Origin: Brumimicrobium sp040882265
GTDB lineage: Bacteria; Bacteroidota; Bacteroidia; Flavobacteriales_D; Crocinitomicaceae
Assembly: GCA_040882265.1 (NCBI GenBank)
Contig: JBBEBO010000051.1
Span: forward strand, 1-37,588
DNA length: 37,588 bases
Direction: 5' to 3'
A program made the translations under genes and the position numbers. The notes under the pieces are model-generated. The model was not told the DNA's origin. It was given only the letters and a program-made list of their open reading frames with translations, and made no database searches. Shown one piece after another: positions 16,322 through 24,824 of the stretch (its first letter is position 1; each line of letters opens with the position of its first letter).

Positions 16322-16493
16322 TAGCCCATAGGAGAATCNNNNNNNNNNNNNNNNNNNNNNNNNNNNNNNNNNNNNNNNNNNNNNNNNNNNNNNNNNNNNN
16401 NNNNNNNNNNNNNNNNNNNNNNNNNNNNNNNNNNNNNNGAACTCCTGTTTCCAGGATGAAAACCTGATGTCCTAACCACTAGACGAATGGGCC
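16322..16493 (-). tRNA. tRNA-Glu, interrupted by the assembly gap
   Basis: 16439-16493 carries the 5' part of a tRNA-Glu(UUC) and 16322-16338 the 3' part, each identical to the intact copy at 16525-16596. The two pieces join exactly at adjacent tRNA bases once the N run is removed. Either this is one gene with a zero-length gap, or the pieces belong to two different copies of a tandem array. Confidence 0.8.
16339..16438. other. assembly gap of exactly 100 N
   Basis: A round 100-base placeholder inside a tRNA-Glu sequence. This is how a scaffolder records a join of unknown length at a repeat, so the true sequence may be shorter or longer and may hold more tRNA-Glu copies. Confidence 0.95.
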
Positions 16494-16524
16494 AAAAAAC
16501 AATGAACTTACGTTCTAAACTAAG

Positions 16525-16596
16525 TAGCCCATAGGAGAATCGAACTCCTGTTTCCAGGATGAAAACCTGATGTCCTAACCACTAGACGAATGGGCC
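16525..16596 (-). tRNA. tRNA-Glu (anticodon UUC)
   Basis: A 72-nt cloverleaf on the minus strand. The acceptor stem GGCCCAT pairs with ATGGGCT (one G-U at the first pair), the T arm contains GTTCGATTC, and the anticodon loop TTTTCAT gives UUC. The discriminator base is A and CCA is not encoded. It is separated by 31 bp from the next copy. Confidence 0.95.
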
Positions 16597-16625
16597 GCGT
16601 TTTTTTTATTTCAAAAATCGGAGTG

Positions 16626-16656
16626 CAAATATACATTCAATTTCAGTTATATCAAA
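16626..16656 (-). promoter_or_regulatory. promoter of the tRNA-Glu array
   Basis: Minus strand: TTTG (16653-16656, preceded by a further T), 19 nt, TATATTTG (16626-16633). Both boxes and the spacing match the Bacteroidota consensus exactly. Initiation would fall about 20-25 nt before the first tRNA. This is the best promoter in the window. Confidence 0.75.
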
Positions 16657-16686
16657 AGAAAATGAATATATTTTTAAATTATTTTT

Positions 16687-17352
16687 TCATTCTTCAGATT
16701 CAAACTTGAAACCCAACCGCTTACCTGTTTTCATTTGCTGAGCGTTGCTTTGCGCTTTGATATGCATAACATCAACAACATTTACAGCGTCGTATGGAGG
16801 CATCAATAAATCAAACTCAACAGCATATCTAATTGCAGCTTTAAGTATTTTACAGAGTTGCTCTTTATCAAGTTCTTTATTCATGAAATCTCTAAAGAGA
16901 AAACCCAGTTGTCCTTTACCTTCAACAATAAAGTGATTTTCTTTATTGACAAAAATTCTACCTATTAAATAGCCCGCATCATTCATTCTACTTTGTAAAA
17001 AGGAATCAGCAAGAAAGTTATATACATTTATAACACCACAGTAGGCTCTACTTTTGTCTTTTTCAACATACGATGATTTCCAGACTGCATTTTCTTTAGG
17101 GAAACTAAATACATTTGTATGCATGTTAAACACAAGCACATCGCTCCCAACATAGGCATGAGCCTCAAAATCTCCGTTTTCATCATAGCGCAAACGTACT
17201 CTTTCATCAGGAATAACATCTCTCAGGCGACTCAATTCTTTCTCAATTACTTTTTTAAAATTCGAGAATGTTTGAAATGTTCGATCATACACATCTTGTT
17301 TAAGCAATGACCTGTCTCTAAGTAAATCTGATAATTCAATTTTATCGCTCAT
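16687..17352 (-). CDS. conserved protein of unknown function downstream of proS
   Basis: 221 residues, soluble, with no signal peptide or membrane helix. It starts with an acidic helix (SDKIELSDLLRDRSLLK), then a long helix with KKVIEKELSRLRDVI, and a mixed alpha/beta middle (VLVFNMHTNVFSFPKENAVW, GVINVYNFLADSFLQSR). The C-terminal helical part ends in KTGKRLGFKFE. No catalytic motif is recognised. It follows proS by 13 bp on the same strand, so they are probably cotranscribed, and it lies just upstream of the tRNA-Glu promoter. Confidence 0.8.
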   Translation of the reverse strand: MSDKIELSDLLRDRSLLKQDVYDRTFQTFSNFKKVIEKELSRLRDVIPDERVRLRYDENGDFEAHAYVGSDVLVFNMHTNVFSFPKENAVWKSSYVEKDKSRAYCGVINVYNFLADSFLQSRMNDAGYLIGRIFVNKENHFIVEGKGQLGFLFRDFMNKELDKEQLCKILKAAIRYAVEFDLLMPPYDAVNVVDVMHIKAQSNAQQMKTGKRLGFKFESEE

Positions 17353-17365
17353 TTGAATAATTTAT

Positions 17366-18838
17366 TTAATATGCTTTTGCAAACAACACGCGGTATTTAG
17401 AAGGTTTTCCAGTATAAATACATTTACCATCTTCGCTTTTTACATCGAGAGGTATACATCTTATTGTCGCTTTTGTTTCTTCTTTAATTTTTTGTTCTGT
17501 TTCAGCTGTTCCATCCCAATGTGCAGAAATAAAGCCTCCTTTCTCATTGAGTACTTTCATAAACTCATCGTATGAATCTACGCTAGTTGTATTTTCAACT
17601 TGAAAGTTAGTTGCTCTATCTAACAAATTAGCTTGAATATCGTTTAATAAGTTTGTAATATAATCCTCAATTTTACTCCAGTCAACTACATTTTTTTCTC
17701 TGGTGTCACGTCTTGCAACTTCTGCTTTATTATTTTCTAAATCACGAGGACCGATAGCAACACGAACAGGTACACCTTTTGCTTCATACTCTGCAAACTT
17801 CCAACCTGGACGTCGATTATCATCATCGTCAAATTTGACAGAAATTCCTTTTGAAATCAATGCTTTCTTTAAAACTTCTACACGTTCTGTTACCGCTTTT
17901 AATTGCTCTTCATTCTTGTAAATCGGAATTATGGCAACTTGTATTGGAGCTAATTTAGGAGGAAGAACTAATCCTTCATCATCAGAATGAACCATGATCA
18001 GCCCACCAATTAAACGAGTTGAAACACCCCAAGAAGTAGCCCAAACATGTTCTAATTTCCCTTCTTTATCAGCAAACTTCACATCAAATGCTTTCGCAAA
18101 ATTTTGACCTAGAAAGTGAGAAGTTCCAGCTTGGAGGGCTTTTCCATCTTGCATTAAAGCTTCAATACAATAAGTTTCTTGAGCTCCAGCAAATCTTTCA
18201 GTTTCTGTTTTCAAACCTCTAATTACAGGAATAGCCATATATTTTTCTGCAAATTCAGCATATACCTTAAGCATCAACTCCGCTTCTTCAATTGCCTCTT
18301 GTTCATCAACATGAGCCGTATGCCCTTCCTGCCATAAAAACTCAGAAGTACGTAAAAAGAGACGTGTGCGCATCTCCCAACGCACAACATTCGCCCATTG
18401 GTTTATTTTTAATGGTAAGTCTCGATATGACTGGATCCAGTTTTTAAAAGAATTCCATATAATGGTCTCCGAGGTTGGTCTAACAATTAATTCTTCCTCT
18501 AATTTTGCTTCAGGATCAACAATGATTTTTCCATCTTCATCATTCTTTAGTCTATAATGAGTTACCACTGCACATTCTTTAGCAAACCCTTCTACATGTT
18601 TCGCTTCTCTACTTAGGTACGACTTTGGAATAAACAAAGGAAAATAAGCGTTTGAATGACCTGTCTCTTTAAATTTGGCGTCCAAAACCTCTTTCATACG
18701 TTCCCAAATTGCATAACCATAAGGTTTTATAACCATGCATCCTCTCACATCTGAATGCTCTGCTAAATCAGCGCGTTCAATAAGCTCATTGTACCATTTT
18801 GAATAATCTTCGGATCTTTTTGTGTACTTCGCACCCAT
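17366..18838 (-). CDS. proS: prolyl-tRNA synthetase, editing-free type
   Basis: 490 residues. The enzyme charges tRNA-Pro. Class II motif 1 lies around PYGYAIWERMKEVLD, motif 2 in VRWEMRTRLFLRTSEFLWQEGHTAH and motif 3 in TSWGVSTRLIGGLIMVHSD. The anticodon-binding domain follows from about 300, and the C-terminal zinc-domain-like extension ends in Tyr (LFAKAY). It lacks the INS editing domain of the long bacterial type, so it belongs to the archaeal/eukaryotic-like (type 3) ProS used across Bacteroidota. It is divergent from the surface lipoprotein gene. Confidence 0.97.
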   Translation of the reverse strand: MGAKYTKRSEDYSKWYNELIERADLAEHSDVRGCMVIKPYGYAIWERMKEVLDAKFKETGHSNAYFPLFIPKSYLSREAKHVEGFAKECAVVTHYRLKNDEDGKIIVDPEAKLEEELIVRPTSETIIWNSFKNWIQSYRDLPLKINQWANVVRWEMRTRLFLRTSEFLWQEGHTAHVDEQEAIEEAELMLKVYAEFAEKYMAIPVIRGLKTETERFAGAQETYCIEALMQDGKALQAGTSHFLGQNFAKAFDVKFADKEGKLEHVWATSWGVSTRLIGGLIMVHSDDEGLVLPPKLAPIQVAIIPIYKNEEQLKAVTERVEVLKKALISKGISVKFDDDDNRRPGWKFAEYEAKGVPVRVAIGPRDLENNKAEVARRDTREKNVVDWSKIEDYITNLLNDIQANLLDRATNFQVENTTSVDSYDEFMKVLNEKGGFISAHWDGTAETEQKIKEETKATIRCIPLDVKSEDGKCIYTGKPSKYRVLFAKAY

Positions 18839-18930
18839 TTTGGTATAGTATTTGTGTTAAATATTTGTAAATATTCAAAAGGTAGATCAAAATACCTGAT
18901 GAAAAATATAAACACAAAAGTAACACTCAA

Positions 18931-18962
18931 TTTGGAAAATATCCATTATTGTGGTAACTTTA
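18931..18962 (+). promoter_or_regulatory. promoter of the lipoprotein/FadL-like pair
   Basis: TTTG (18931-18934), 20 nt, TAACTTTA (18955-18962). Initiation near 18968 would exclude the GTG at 18951 and supports the ATG at 18981 as the start. Confidence 0.55.
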
Positions 18963-18980
18963 AGAAAACTCATAAAAGTT

Positions 18981-20165
18981 ATGATACATTTAAAAGAAAT
19001 ACTATACATATTAGGAGCTGGATTTATTTTGGCTTCATGTTCGAATTACGGCGTTATTTCTGATAACGACGTTTATCTACAAAAACCACCTTCTATTGAT
19101 TTAACAGAAGACCAGGAGGACATCACTTCTTTTAACGCATATAAAGAAGGTCGTCAAGGTCAATATGAAAATGGAGATAACCGCATAAGAAATAATACAC
19201 ATTTTTCGATGGGCTTTGGAAGTCCAATGTATAGTACAATGTATCACCCATTTTATGGTTATTCAGATCCTTTTTGGGGTTCGTCTTTGTATGGCGGATA
19301 CCCATATCATGGTGGCTACGGAATGAACCCATACATGTATAGTTCTAATATGTACGGTTACGGAATGTATGGATATTATGGTGGAATGGGTGGAAGCTAC
19401 GGGAATGGAATGTACTGGTCACCTCACTACCCTTATCACAATAACTACTATTCGTACACTCACCCAAATAATGCTGGATACGGATATGGAGGCAGTGGGG
19501 GTCATAATAGCGGAAATAACAGTTTTTTTAACTCTGGTTCTCAAAACCAGATATATGGAAAAAGAAGCGTTACACAATCTGGTTCTAGAAGATCTAGTTC
19601 TTACCCAAGTACGCTAAAGACAAAATCTAAATCAAATACAAATAACAATGTAAACTCAAGTCCTAGTGACAGTTATTTGAATTCAAAAAAAGTTTCTAAT
19701 ACATCTGTTGCTAAACGAAGAGAAGTTAAAAGCAGTGAGTATGTAAGTTCAAACAAATCGGCTGTTAAAGCTCGAACAACAAATAGAAGCAATTCATATA
19801 ACTCTGCTAACTCAGCTAGAACCAAACCTAATAATACTGTATCTACTAATAGAAGAGGAGGTAATTACAACAGTACAAATGTGAGAAATAATTCATACAC
19901 ACCAAGTAGTTCAGCTAGAAGATCTGGTACTGTTAATCGATCAACTACACCGAGGTCTTCTGGAAATTACAATTCTTCTACAAGAAACAGACCTAGTTAC
20001 AACAGTAGTGGAAATAGCAGAAGTAACTCTCGTGGGTCAAGTTACTCCTCACCTTCTAGAAATTCATCTGGAAATAGTATGAACCGATCAAATGGTTCGT
20101 CTTCTAGATCAAGTGGTGGCTCAACGAGAAGTAGTAGTGGTTCTTCAAGTTCAGGTAGAAGATAA
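18981..20165 (+). CDS. surface lipoprotein with low-complexity Gly/Tyr and Ser/Asn/Arg regions
   Basis: 394 residues from the ATG at 18981. A lipoprotein signal peptide ends in the lipobox FILASC (C20). Residues about 75-180 are rich in Gly, Tyr, Met, Pro and Asn (YGYGMYGYYGG type). The last 200 are an almost unbroken Ser/Asn/Arg/Thr low-complexity tail. No enzymatic domain is visible. It is probably exposed at the cell surface, with the tail disordered. The FadL-like gene follows 15 bp later, so the two form an operon. A GTG start at 18951 lies upstream of the likely transcription start. Confidence 0.83.
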   Translation: MIHLKEILYILGAGFILASCSNYGVISDNDVYLQKPPSIDLTEDQEDITSFNAYKEGRQGQYENGDNRIRNNTHFSMGFGSPMYSTMYHPFYGYSDPFWGSSLYGGYPYHGGYGMNPYMYSSNMYGYGMYGYYGGMGGSYGNGMYWSPHYPYHNNYYSYTHPNNAGYGYGGSGGHNSGNNSFFNSGSQNQIYGKRSVTQSGSRRSSSYPSTLKTKSKSNTNNNVNSSPSDSYLNSKKVSNTSVAKRREVKSSEYVSSNKSAVKARTTNRSNSYNSANSARTKPNNTVSTNRRGGNYNSTNVRNNSYTPSSSARRSGTVNRSTTPRSSGNYNSSTRNRPSYNSSGNSRSNSRGSSYSSPSRNSSGNSMNRSNGSSSRSSGGSTRSSSGSSSSGRR

Positions 20166-20180
20166 AATTATTTAATTAAA

Positions 20181-21659
20181 ATGATGCTAAAGAAGTTTAA
20201 TCTTGCTTTATCCCTTTTGATTGGGTGTGTAGCGTATGCCCAAAACGAAAATGATGTTTTGAGATACAGTACGACTGATATCTACGGATCTGCACGTTTC
20301 GAAGCAATGGCTGGTTCCTTCGGGGCGCTTGGAGCAGATTTCAGTGCTATACAAATTAATCCAGCTGGGATGGCTCGTTTTTCTAATTCGCAAATTTCTT
20401 TTAGCTTAAATAATGCTAGTGTTAATACTGAAGCGCTCTACAATGGAGTTAATACACAAGGAAGAAATAACAGCTTTAAAATTAGTAATGTTGGCTTTGT
20501 CTTGACAAATGATGTAAGTAATAGAAATGACGGACGGCTTTATAATCAATTTACTTTTGGTTACACCCGACTCAAAAATTTTGATTTTAATAGCAAGTAT
20601 AGAGGTCAGAATTTCTACTCTTTACTTGATGTGTATGCAAATAGTGGACAAGGAATTGATCCAGAAAGCATTTATTCTGAAAGGCCATTTACAACAGGTT
20701 TAGCATACGATGTTTATGCTTTGGATTATGACCCAAGTACTGGTGAATATTACTCTAGGTTAACTATGGGAGATATGTATCATAACCGAGAAATGAGTTC
20801 TTCAGGTGGAATTGGTGAGTTTCATATTGCCTATTCTGAAAATTATATGAATCAATGGTACTACGGAGGAAGTATAGGAATTCGTCGATTTAATTACGAA
20901 GAAAGCTATAATCATAATGAAAGACTTTTGGATACAGTTGGTACAACATTAAGGTCTTTTAACTATTTATACGATCAATCTACAACTGGTACAGGTTATA
21001 ATTTAAAATTAGGCGCAATTTATCTACCTACAGATAATTTGAGAGTAGGGTTCGCATTTGAATCACCTACAATTGCAACACTTGAAGACAACTGGAGAGC
21101 AAATATGACGGCTAATCATGATTATGGCACAGAATCAATTCCGAGTGAATACGTGCCAGAAGGTCAATTTGAATATCGAATAAAAACACCCATGAAGCTT
21201 AGAGGTTCTTTTGCTTATATCTTTAATTATCGAGGTGCTATCAATGTTGATTTAGAGTTTGTACGATTTAATGCTGGTAAACTCAGACCTGCAAACACTC
21301 TAAATGCACAACAATATAGTTTTCAATTTGAAAATCAAGAAGTCAGTAATCAGTTTCGTTCGGTTCTTAATACGCGTATAGGTTTTGAGTATATGGTTTT
21401 AAGAGATATATTTGTTCGCGCTGGTTATGCATTGCTCCCACAACCTTATAAAAATGATGTCGGAAATACTAAAACACCAAATCAAACTTTCTCTGGTGGG
21501 TTGGGTTGGAAAAAAAATAACATAATGCTTGACTTGAGTTATAGACTTTTAAAATTAAATAGCGACTATTACGCTTTTGATCCTTCAAAAGAAGAAAATA
21601 GAGCTATTATGACAAGCGATCTCCACCACGTTGTGTTCACTTTTAATTATAAATTCTAA
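20181..21659 (+). CDS. FadL/OmpP1-like outer-membrane protein
   Basis: 492 residues. A signal peptide ends at AYA-QNE. The segment ARFEAMAGSFGALGADFSAI followed by NPAGMARF is the N-terminal hatch signature of the FadL/OmpP1/TodX family as seen in Bacteroidota. The rest alternates in short amphipathic strands and closes with an aromatic end (HHVVFTFNYKF). It should be a beta-barrel for uptake of hydrophobic compounds. The actual cargo is unknown. It is second in an operon with the surface lipoprotein. Confidence 0.87.
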   Translation: MMLKKFNLALSLLIGCVAYAQNENDVLRYSTTDIYGSARFEAMAGSFGALGADFSAIQINPAGMARFSNSQISFSLNNASVNTEALYNGVNTQGRNNSFKISNVGFVLTNDVSNRNDGRLYNQFTFGYTRLKNFDFNSKYRGQNFYSLLDVYANSGQGIDPESIYSERPFTTGLAYDVYALDYDPSTGEYYSRLTMGDMYHNREMSSSGGIGEFHIAYSENYMNQWYYGGSIGIRRFNYEESYNHNERLLDTVGTTLRSFNYLYDQSTTGTGYNLKLGAIYLPTDNLRVGFAFESPTIATLEDNWRANMTANHDYGTESIPSEYVPEGQFEYRIKTPMKLRGSFAYIFNYRGAINVDLEFVRFNAGKLRPANTLNAQQYSFQFENQEVSNQFRSVLNTRIGFEYMVLRDIFVRAGYALLPQPYKNDVGNTKTPNQTFSGGLGWKKNNIMLDLSYRLLKLNSDYYAFDPSKEENRAIMTSDLHHVVFTFNYKF

Positions 21660-21817
21660 CCCGCATTATTCATTTTTTTTGCTGAGCGTAGATGAAGTAA
21701 TAAGGTCAAAAACTGATCCTTCAACCTGAATGGGGTTAACTATCGTACTATCTGTTCAAACTGAATACCGTGCTAAACGGCAAGCTTGATCGATCTTTTG
21801 GAACTTAAAACTCTTTC

Positions 21818-23347
21818 TCACCTTCCACGCTTCAATGCCTCTTCAAATCCTATTCTATTAAACTTAGAGCGCACCCAAGATAAAATATCAATGTAGTCTA
21901 AAATGACTCTTTCATTATAGTTTTTGAGCATTTTTAATAAAGCTTCTTCCAATTCTTTAAACATTAAATTAGAATCTTCATTTTTAATTATTCCTTTGGC
22001 AATTTTCTTAATCTGCTTTACAAAAAATGCTTCAATGTCATAATCGCGTTCCGTTTTATTTAAATACCTCAAGGTAGCGTTTGAACTGTACTCTAACAAA
22101 TCATAATTTTCTAACTCAAAGTGAACCATTAGATTCATTATCCTAGCAAAGCTATACAGATCTTGTCGTAAATTTTGCTCATTATCGTTTAAGATTTCAT
22201 TGATAATAGCTAAAGCCTGTTTATATTCCTGCACACCAAAATAGGTGTATGCAGCTGTATATGATAATTTAATTCGTTGTTCTTTACTTGCTTTTTGAAA
22301 CAGGCCCCTTCTTTCAGGTTCAGATTCTTCATACACATGTAAAGCATTTTTAAACTCGCCTTGTTGGTTAAACAAATTCATTTGATCTATAATAGAAATA
22401 CTTAAGATTTTAATAGACAAATCAATAGAATTAAATCCTTTTTTATCCCTCATTGATTTTATATAGTCAATCATTTCTTGAGCCATAACGAAGTCTTTAT
22501 CATCCATATAGCTTCTCATTAAATGAAACAACGTCAAAATATACCTCTTTCCTAAATCTTGTTTAATTTTTGGGTTGTTATCTAAAATCTCTTTTGTTCT
22601 GTTAAAAAAAGTATAGCTATCTGAAAAATCACGGTTTGCTGCTGCACATAACCCTTTAATGTAATAGCAAATTGAAGCTGCTCGTGTTGAAATCGCAGTG
22701 TTTTTTCCTTTAATTAAATAATTATCAGATATTTTTCTAACAGTCTCGCGTTCATGTTTATTTCTTGTAAACCCACCACTTCTAAAAATTGCGTTGATTC
22801 TAGAATACAAAATATGATATTCAGCTAAGTTTCTCAACTTGTCAACAACTAAAGATTCCTCTTCAATAATTTTATTAAGATCTACATCAAAATCTCCTGA
22901 TTCGTATGATTCTTCAGTCAAACGCTTTTCCCATGAAATCAATTCAAAGAGAAAGTAAAACTTCTCATTTTCTTTAGCAATTTTTTTTGCCCGTTTCAAA
23001 AATTTTTTACACTCTTTATACAGTGCTTTACTGTATAATATTTCAATGTTTTTTAGCTCTTCTTTGAGGATACTAGACACAGATTGCTCACTATAAAAAG
23101 ATCTTAAACTCTTTAAAATCAATTTATATAGATGATTTTTTTCTGAAGGAAAATGTTTTACAAATGTTTCATTTTTAAAGTGCAGCTTGACTCTTCTTTC
23201 ATCATAATCTTCTTGATCATCAATAAAATCAAAAATTTTCAAGTAATTCTTATCTCCAGTTTGGATAGCTGAAGAAAGTTTAAAAAACCGCTTTTCCGAT
23301 TTTGTTAAAGACTTAATAAGAACAAATAACTCCCTACTTGGCTTCAT
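21818..23347 (-). CDS. conserved all-helical protein (TPR-like), function unknown
   Basis: 509 residues, soluble and almost fully helical. The opening LIKSLTKSEKRFFKLSSAIQ followed by a KNYLKIFDFID helix is a recurring start of large uncharacterised Bacteroidota proteins. Middle and C-terminal parts show TPR-like helix pairs (ASICYYIKGLCAAANRDFSD, AYTYFGVQEYKQALAIINEI). It is Lys/Glu-rich, with no signal peptide and no membrane segment. It probably mediates protein contacts. It is a single gene between the FadL-like gene (convergent) and the glucosaminidase gene on the same strand. Confidence 0.8.
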   Translation of the reverse strand: MKPSRELFVLIKSLTKSEKRFFKLSSAIQTGDKNYLKIFDFIDDQEDYDERRVKLHFKNETFVKHFPSEKNHLYKLILKSLRSFYSEQSVSSILKEELKNIEILYSKALYKECKKFLKRAKKIAKENEKFYFLFELISWEKRLTEESYESGDFDVDLNKIIEEESLVVDKLRNLAEYHILYSRINAIFRSGGFTRNKHERETVRKISDNYLIKGKNTAISTRAASICYYIKGLCAAANRDFSDSYTFFNRTKEILDNNPKIKQDLGKRYILTLFHLMRSYMDDKDFVMAQEMIDYIKSMRDKKGFNSIDLSIKILSISIIDQMNLFNQQGEFKNALHVYEESEPERRGLFQKASKEQRIKLSYTAAYTYFGVQEYKQALAIINEILNDNEQNLRQDLYSFARIMNLMVHFELENYDLLEYSSNATLRYLNKTERDYDIEAFFVKQIKKIAKGIIKNEDSNLMFKELEEALLKMLKNYNERVILDYIDILSWVRSKFNRIGFEEALKRGR

Positions 23348-23444
23348 CGCTTTATTGAATTACTAAATAAACTATTACCGTACTGAAATTAGAAATCAGT
23401 CTGCCAATAATTTTCGAACAAATATATCATTTTTACTTCAGAAC

Positions 23445-23475
23445 AAAAAAGGGTTGCCTCTGAAAGACAACCCTT
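23445..23475 (-). terminator. terminator of the glucosaminidase gene
   Basis: AAGGGTTG (23449-23456) pairs perfectly with CAACCCTT (23468-23475) around an 11-nt loop. Six Ts follow on the minus strand. Confidence 0.85.
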
Positions 23476-23518
23476 AACAAACAACAACAAACTAAAAACC
23501 TCAAAAGCAGATGCTTTT

Positions 23519-24487
23519 TTATTTGAGGAAAACGATATCACCTTTATTCATTTCAATATCAGGTGATTCAATATTATTGATCTGCATCAATGCTTTTAAT
23601 TTAATCCCATATCGTTGAGATAATATCCATAGCTCTTCACTTTCTTCAAGTTTAACTTTCGTTATATTTTCCTTAGACTTATTTCTTTTGGACATGATAT
23701 AAACAATATCACCCTCCTTTAAAATATCTTTAGTTGGTGGAAAATCATTCCATCGATCTAGTTGTCTAAGATTCAAACCAAACTCTTTTGAGATTTGATA
23801 AAATGTATCCCCTCCCTTTGCAATTACATATCGTGTTCTGTCTTTATTAACATATACTTTATGACTGTTAATAGCAGTCACTTCCATTTTTTTAATAGTT
23901 GTTTCAGACTTCCCTTTGTTTGATTCCGCTTTCTTTGAAGATTTTAAGTTTTTTTCTTTAAGCTCTACAAAATCAATCGAACCTTCTTTGTCTAATTTTG
24001 ACAAATCGTACTTTTTTATTAAATCTATTAATCTTTTTGGATATTTCGGATTCGTTGCATACCCAGCTTTTTTCAATCCTTTTGCCCAACCTTTATAGTC
24101 TGTTTTATCTAACTCAAACAAAAAGGCATATCGTGATCTACTTGTCAAAAAAGCACTGTGATCCTCAAATGAAGCCGTAGCATCATTATATTTTCTGAAA
24201 CATTCATCTTTTTTGTCGTCATCTTTATAAATTGTCGCTCCTTGCCAGTCATGACACTTGATTCCAAAGTGATTATTTGCTTTAACAGCTAGTTCTGAAC
24301 GACCATAACCGCTCTCTAAAATACCCTGTGCCATTGTAATACTTGCAGGAATCCCATGTTGAATCATTTGATTTACGGCCACTTCTTTCCACTCAGCGAT
24401 ATATTTTTCCACAACAGTAGTTGGTTCACCCGAAAATGAATTTAAACTAAGTGACATTAAAAATACCATTCCAAAAAATCGCTTCAT
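23519..24487 (-). CDS. exported endo-beta-N-acetylglucosaminidase with two LysM domains
   Basis: 322 residues. A signal peptide (to about SFSG, residue 20) precedes a GH73-type glucosaminidase domain (about 28-165): AQGILESGYGRSELAVKANN with catalytic Glu58, NHFGIKCHDWQG, then FRKYNDATASFEDHSAFL. Two LysM peptidoglycan-binding domains follow, at about 214-263 and 276-322. It should cleave the glycan backbone of peptidoglycan in the periplasm or at the septum. It has its own terminator, and a set of repeats at 24541-24593 lies upstream of its start. Confidence 0.92.
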   Translation of the reverse strand: MKRFFGMVFLMSLSLNSFSGEPTTVVEKYIAEWKEVAVNQMIQHGIPASITMAQGILESGYGRSELAVKANNHFGIKCHDWQGATIYKDDDKKDECFRKYNDATASFEDHSAFLTSRSRYAFLFELDKTDYKGWAKGLKKAGYATNPKYPKRLIDLIKKYDLSKLDKEGSIDFVELKEKNLKSSKKAESNKGKSETTIKKMEVTAINSHKVYVNKDRTRYVIAKGGDTFYQISKEFGLNLRQLDRWNDFPPTKDILKEGDIVYIMSKRNKSKENITKVKLEESEELWILSQRYGIKLKALMQINNIESPDIEMNKGDIVFLK

Positions 24488-24824
24488 AATTAAGACGTTT
24501 GACCTTATTTACGAAGTATAACTACATTGGTTACAAAAAATGTTGATAACTATGATTTAAATTGTTAATAACTACATTATATATTGATTAACAGCTCTAT
24601 ATGATTATAAGTTTTTGGTTAGTTAAAGTTGGGTTTTGTTCATTAATACTGTTTATATTCGAGGTTGAAGGATTAAAAGCGGGGGATTAAACAATGTGTG
24701 TGTGTGTTATAATTACCCTATTGATTAATCATCTGGTTAATATCATTAGCCTAGTTTTATTCAAGGCAAAAGGGGCACTAACCTTTGAACCTTAAACCAA
24801 ACCGTAAAGTTGCTTCAATACATC
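24488..24824. other. gene-free stretch between glucosaminidase and M16 peptidase
   Basis: No coding frame. It holds three related 12-bp repeats (24541-24593), AT-rich DNA and a (TG)6 tract at 24695-24707. Downstream of the peptidase gene at about 24760-24795 there is an irregular AAGG/CCTT hairpin without a T-run. Confidence 0.6.
24541..24593. repeat. three-copy TGTTRATAACTA repeat, DnaA-box-like
   Basis: TGTTGATAACTA (24541-24552) and TGTTAATAACTA (24563-24574) are direct repeats exactly 22 bp apart. A third inverted copy with two changes lies at 24582-24593. TGTTGATAA is the reverse complement of TTATCAACA, one base from the DnaA box. They may be regulator sites for the glucosaminidase gene or DnaA sites. 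Confidence 0.45.

Noticed and set aside
16270..16479. Minus-strand frame crossing the N run
   Set aside because: It is made of tRNA sequence and unknown bases, not a protein gene.
24695..24707. (TG)6 tract as a phase-variation switch
   Set aside because: Too short and more than 200 bp from the nearest start codon.
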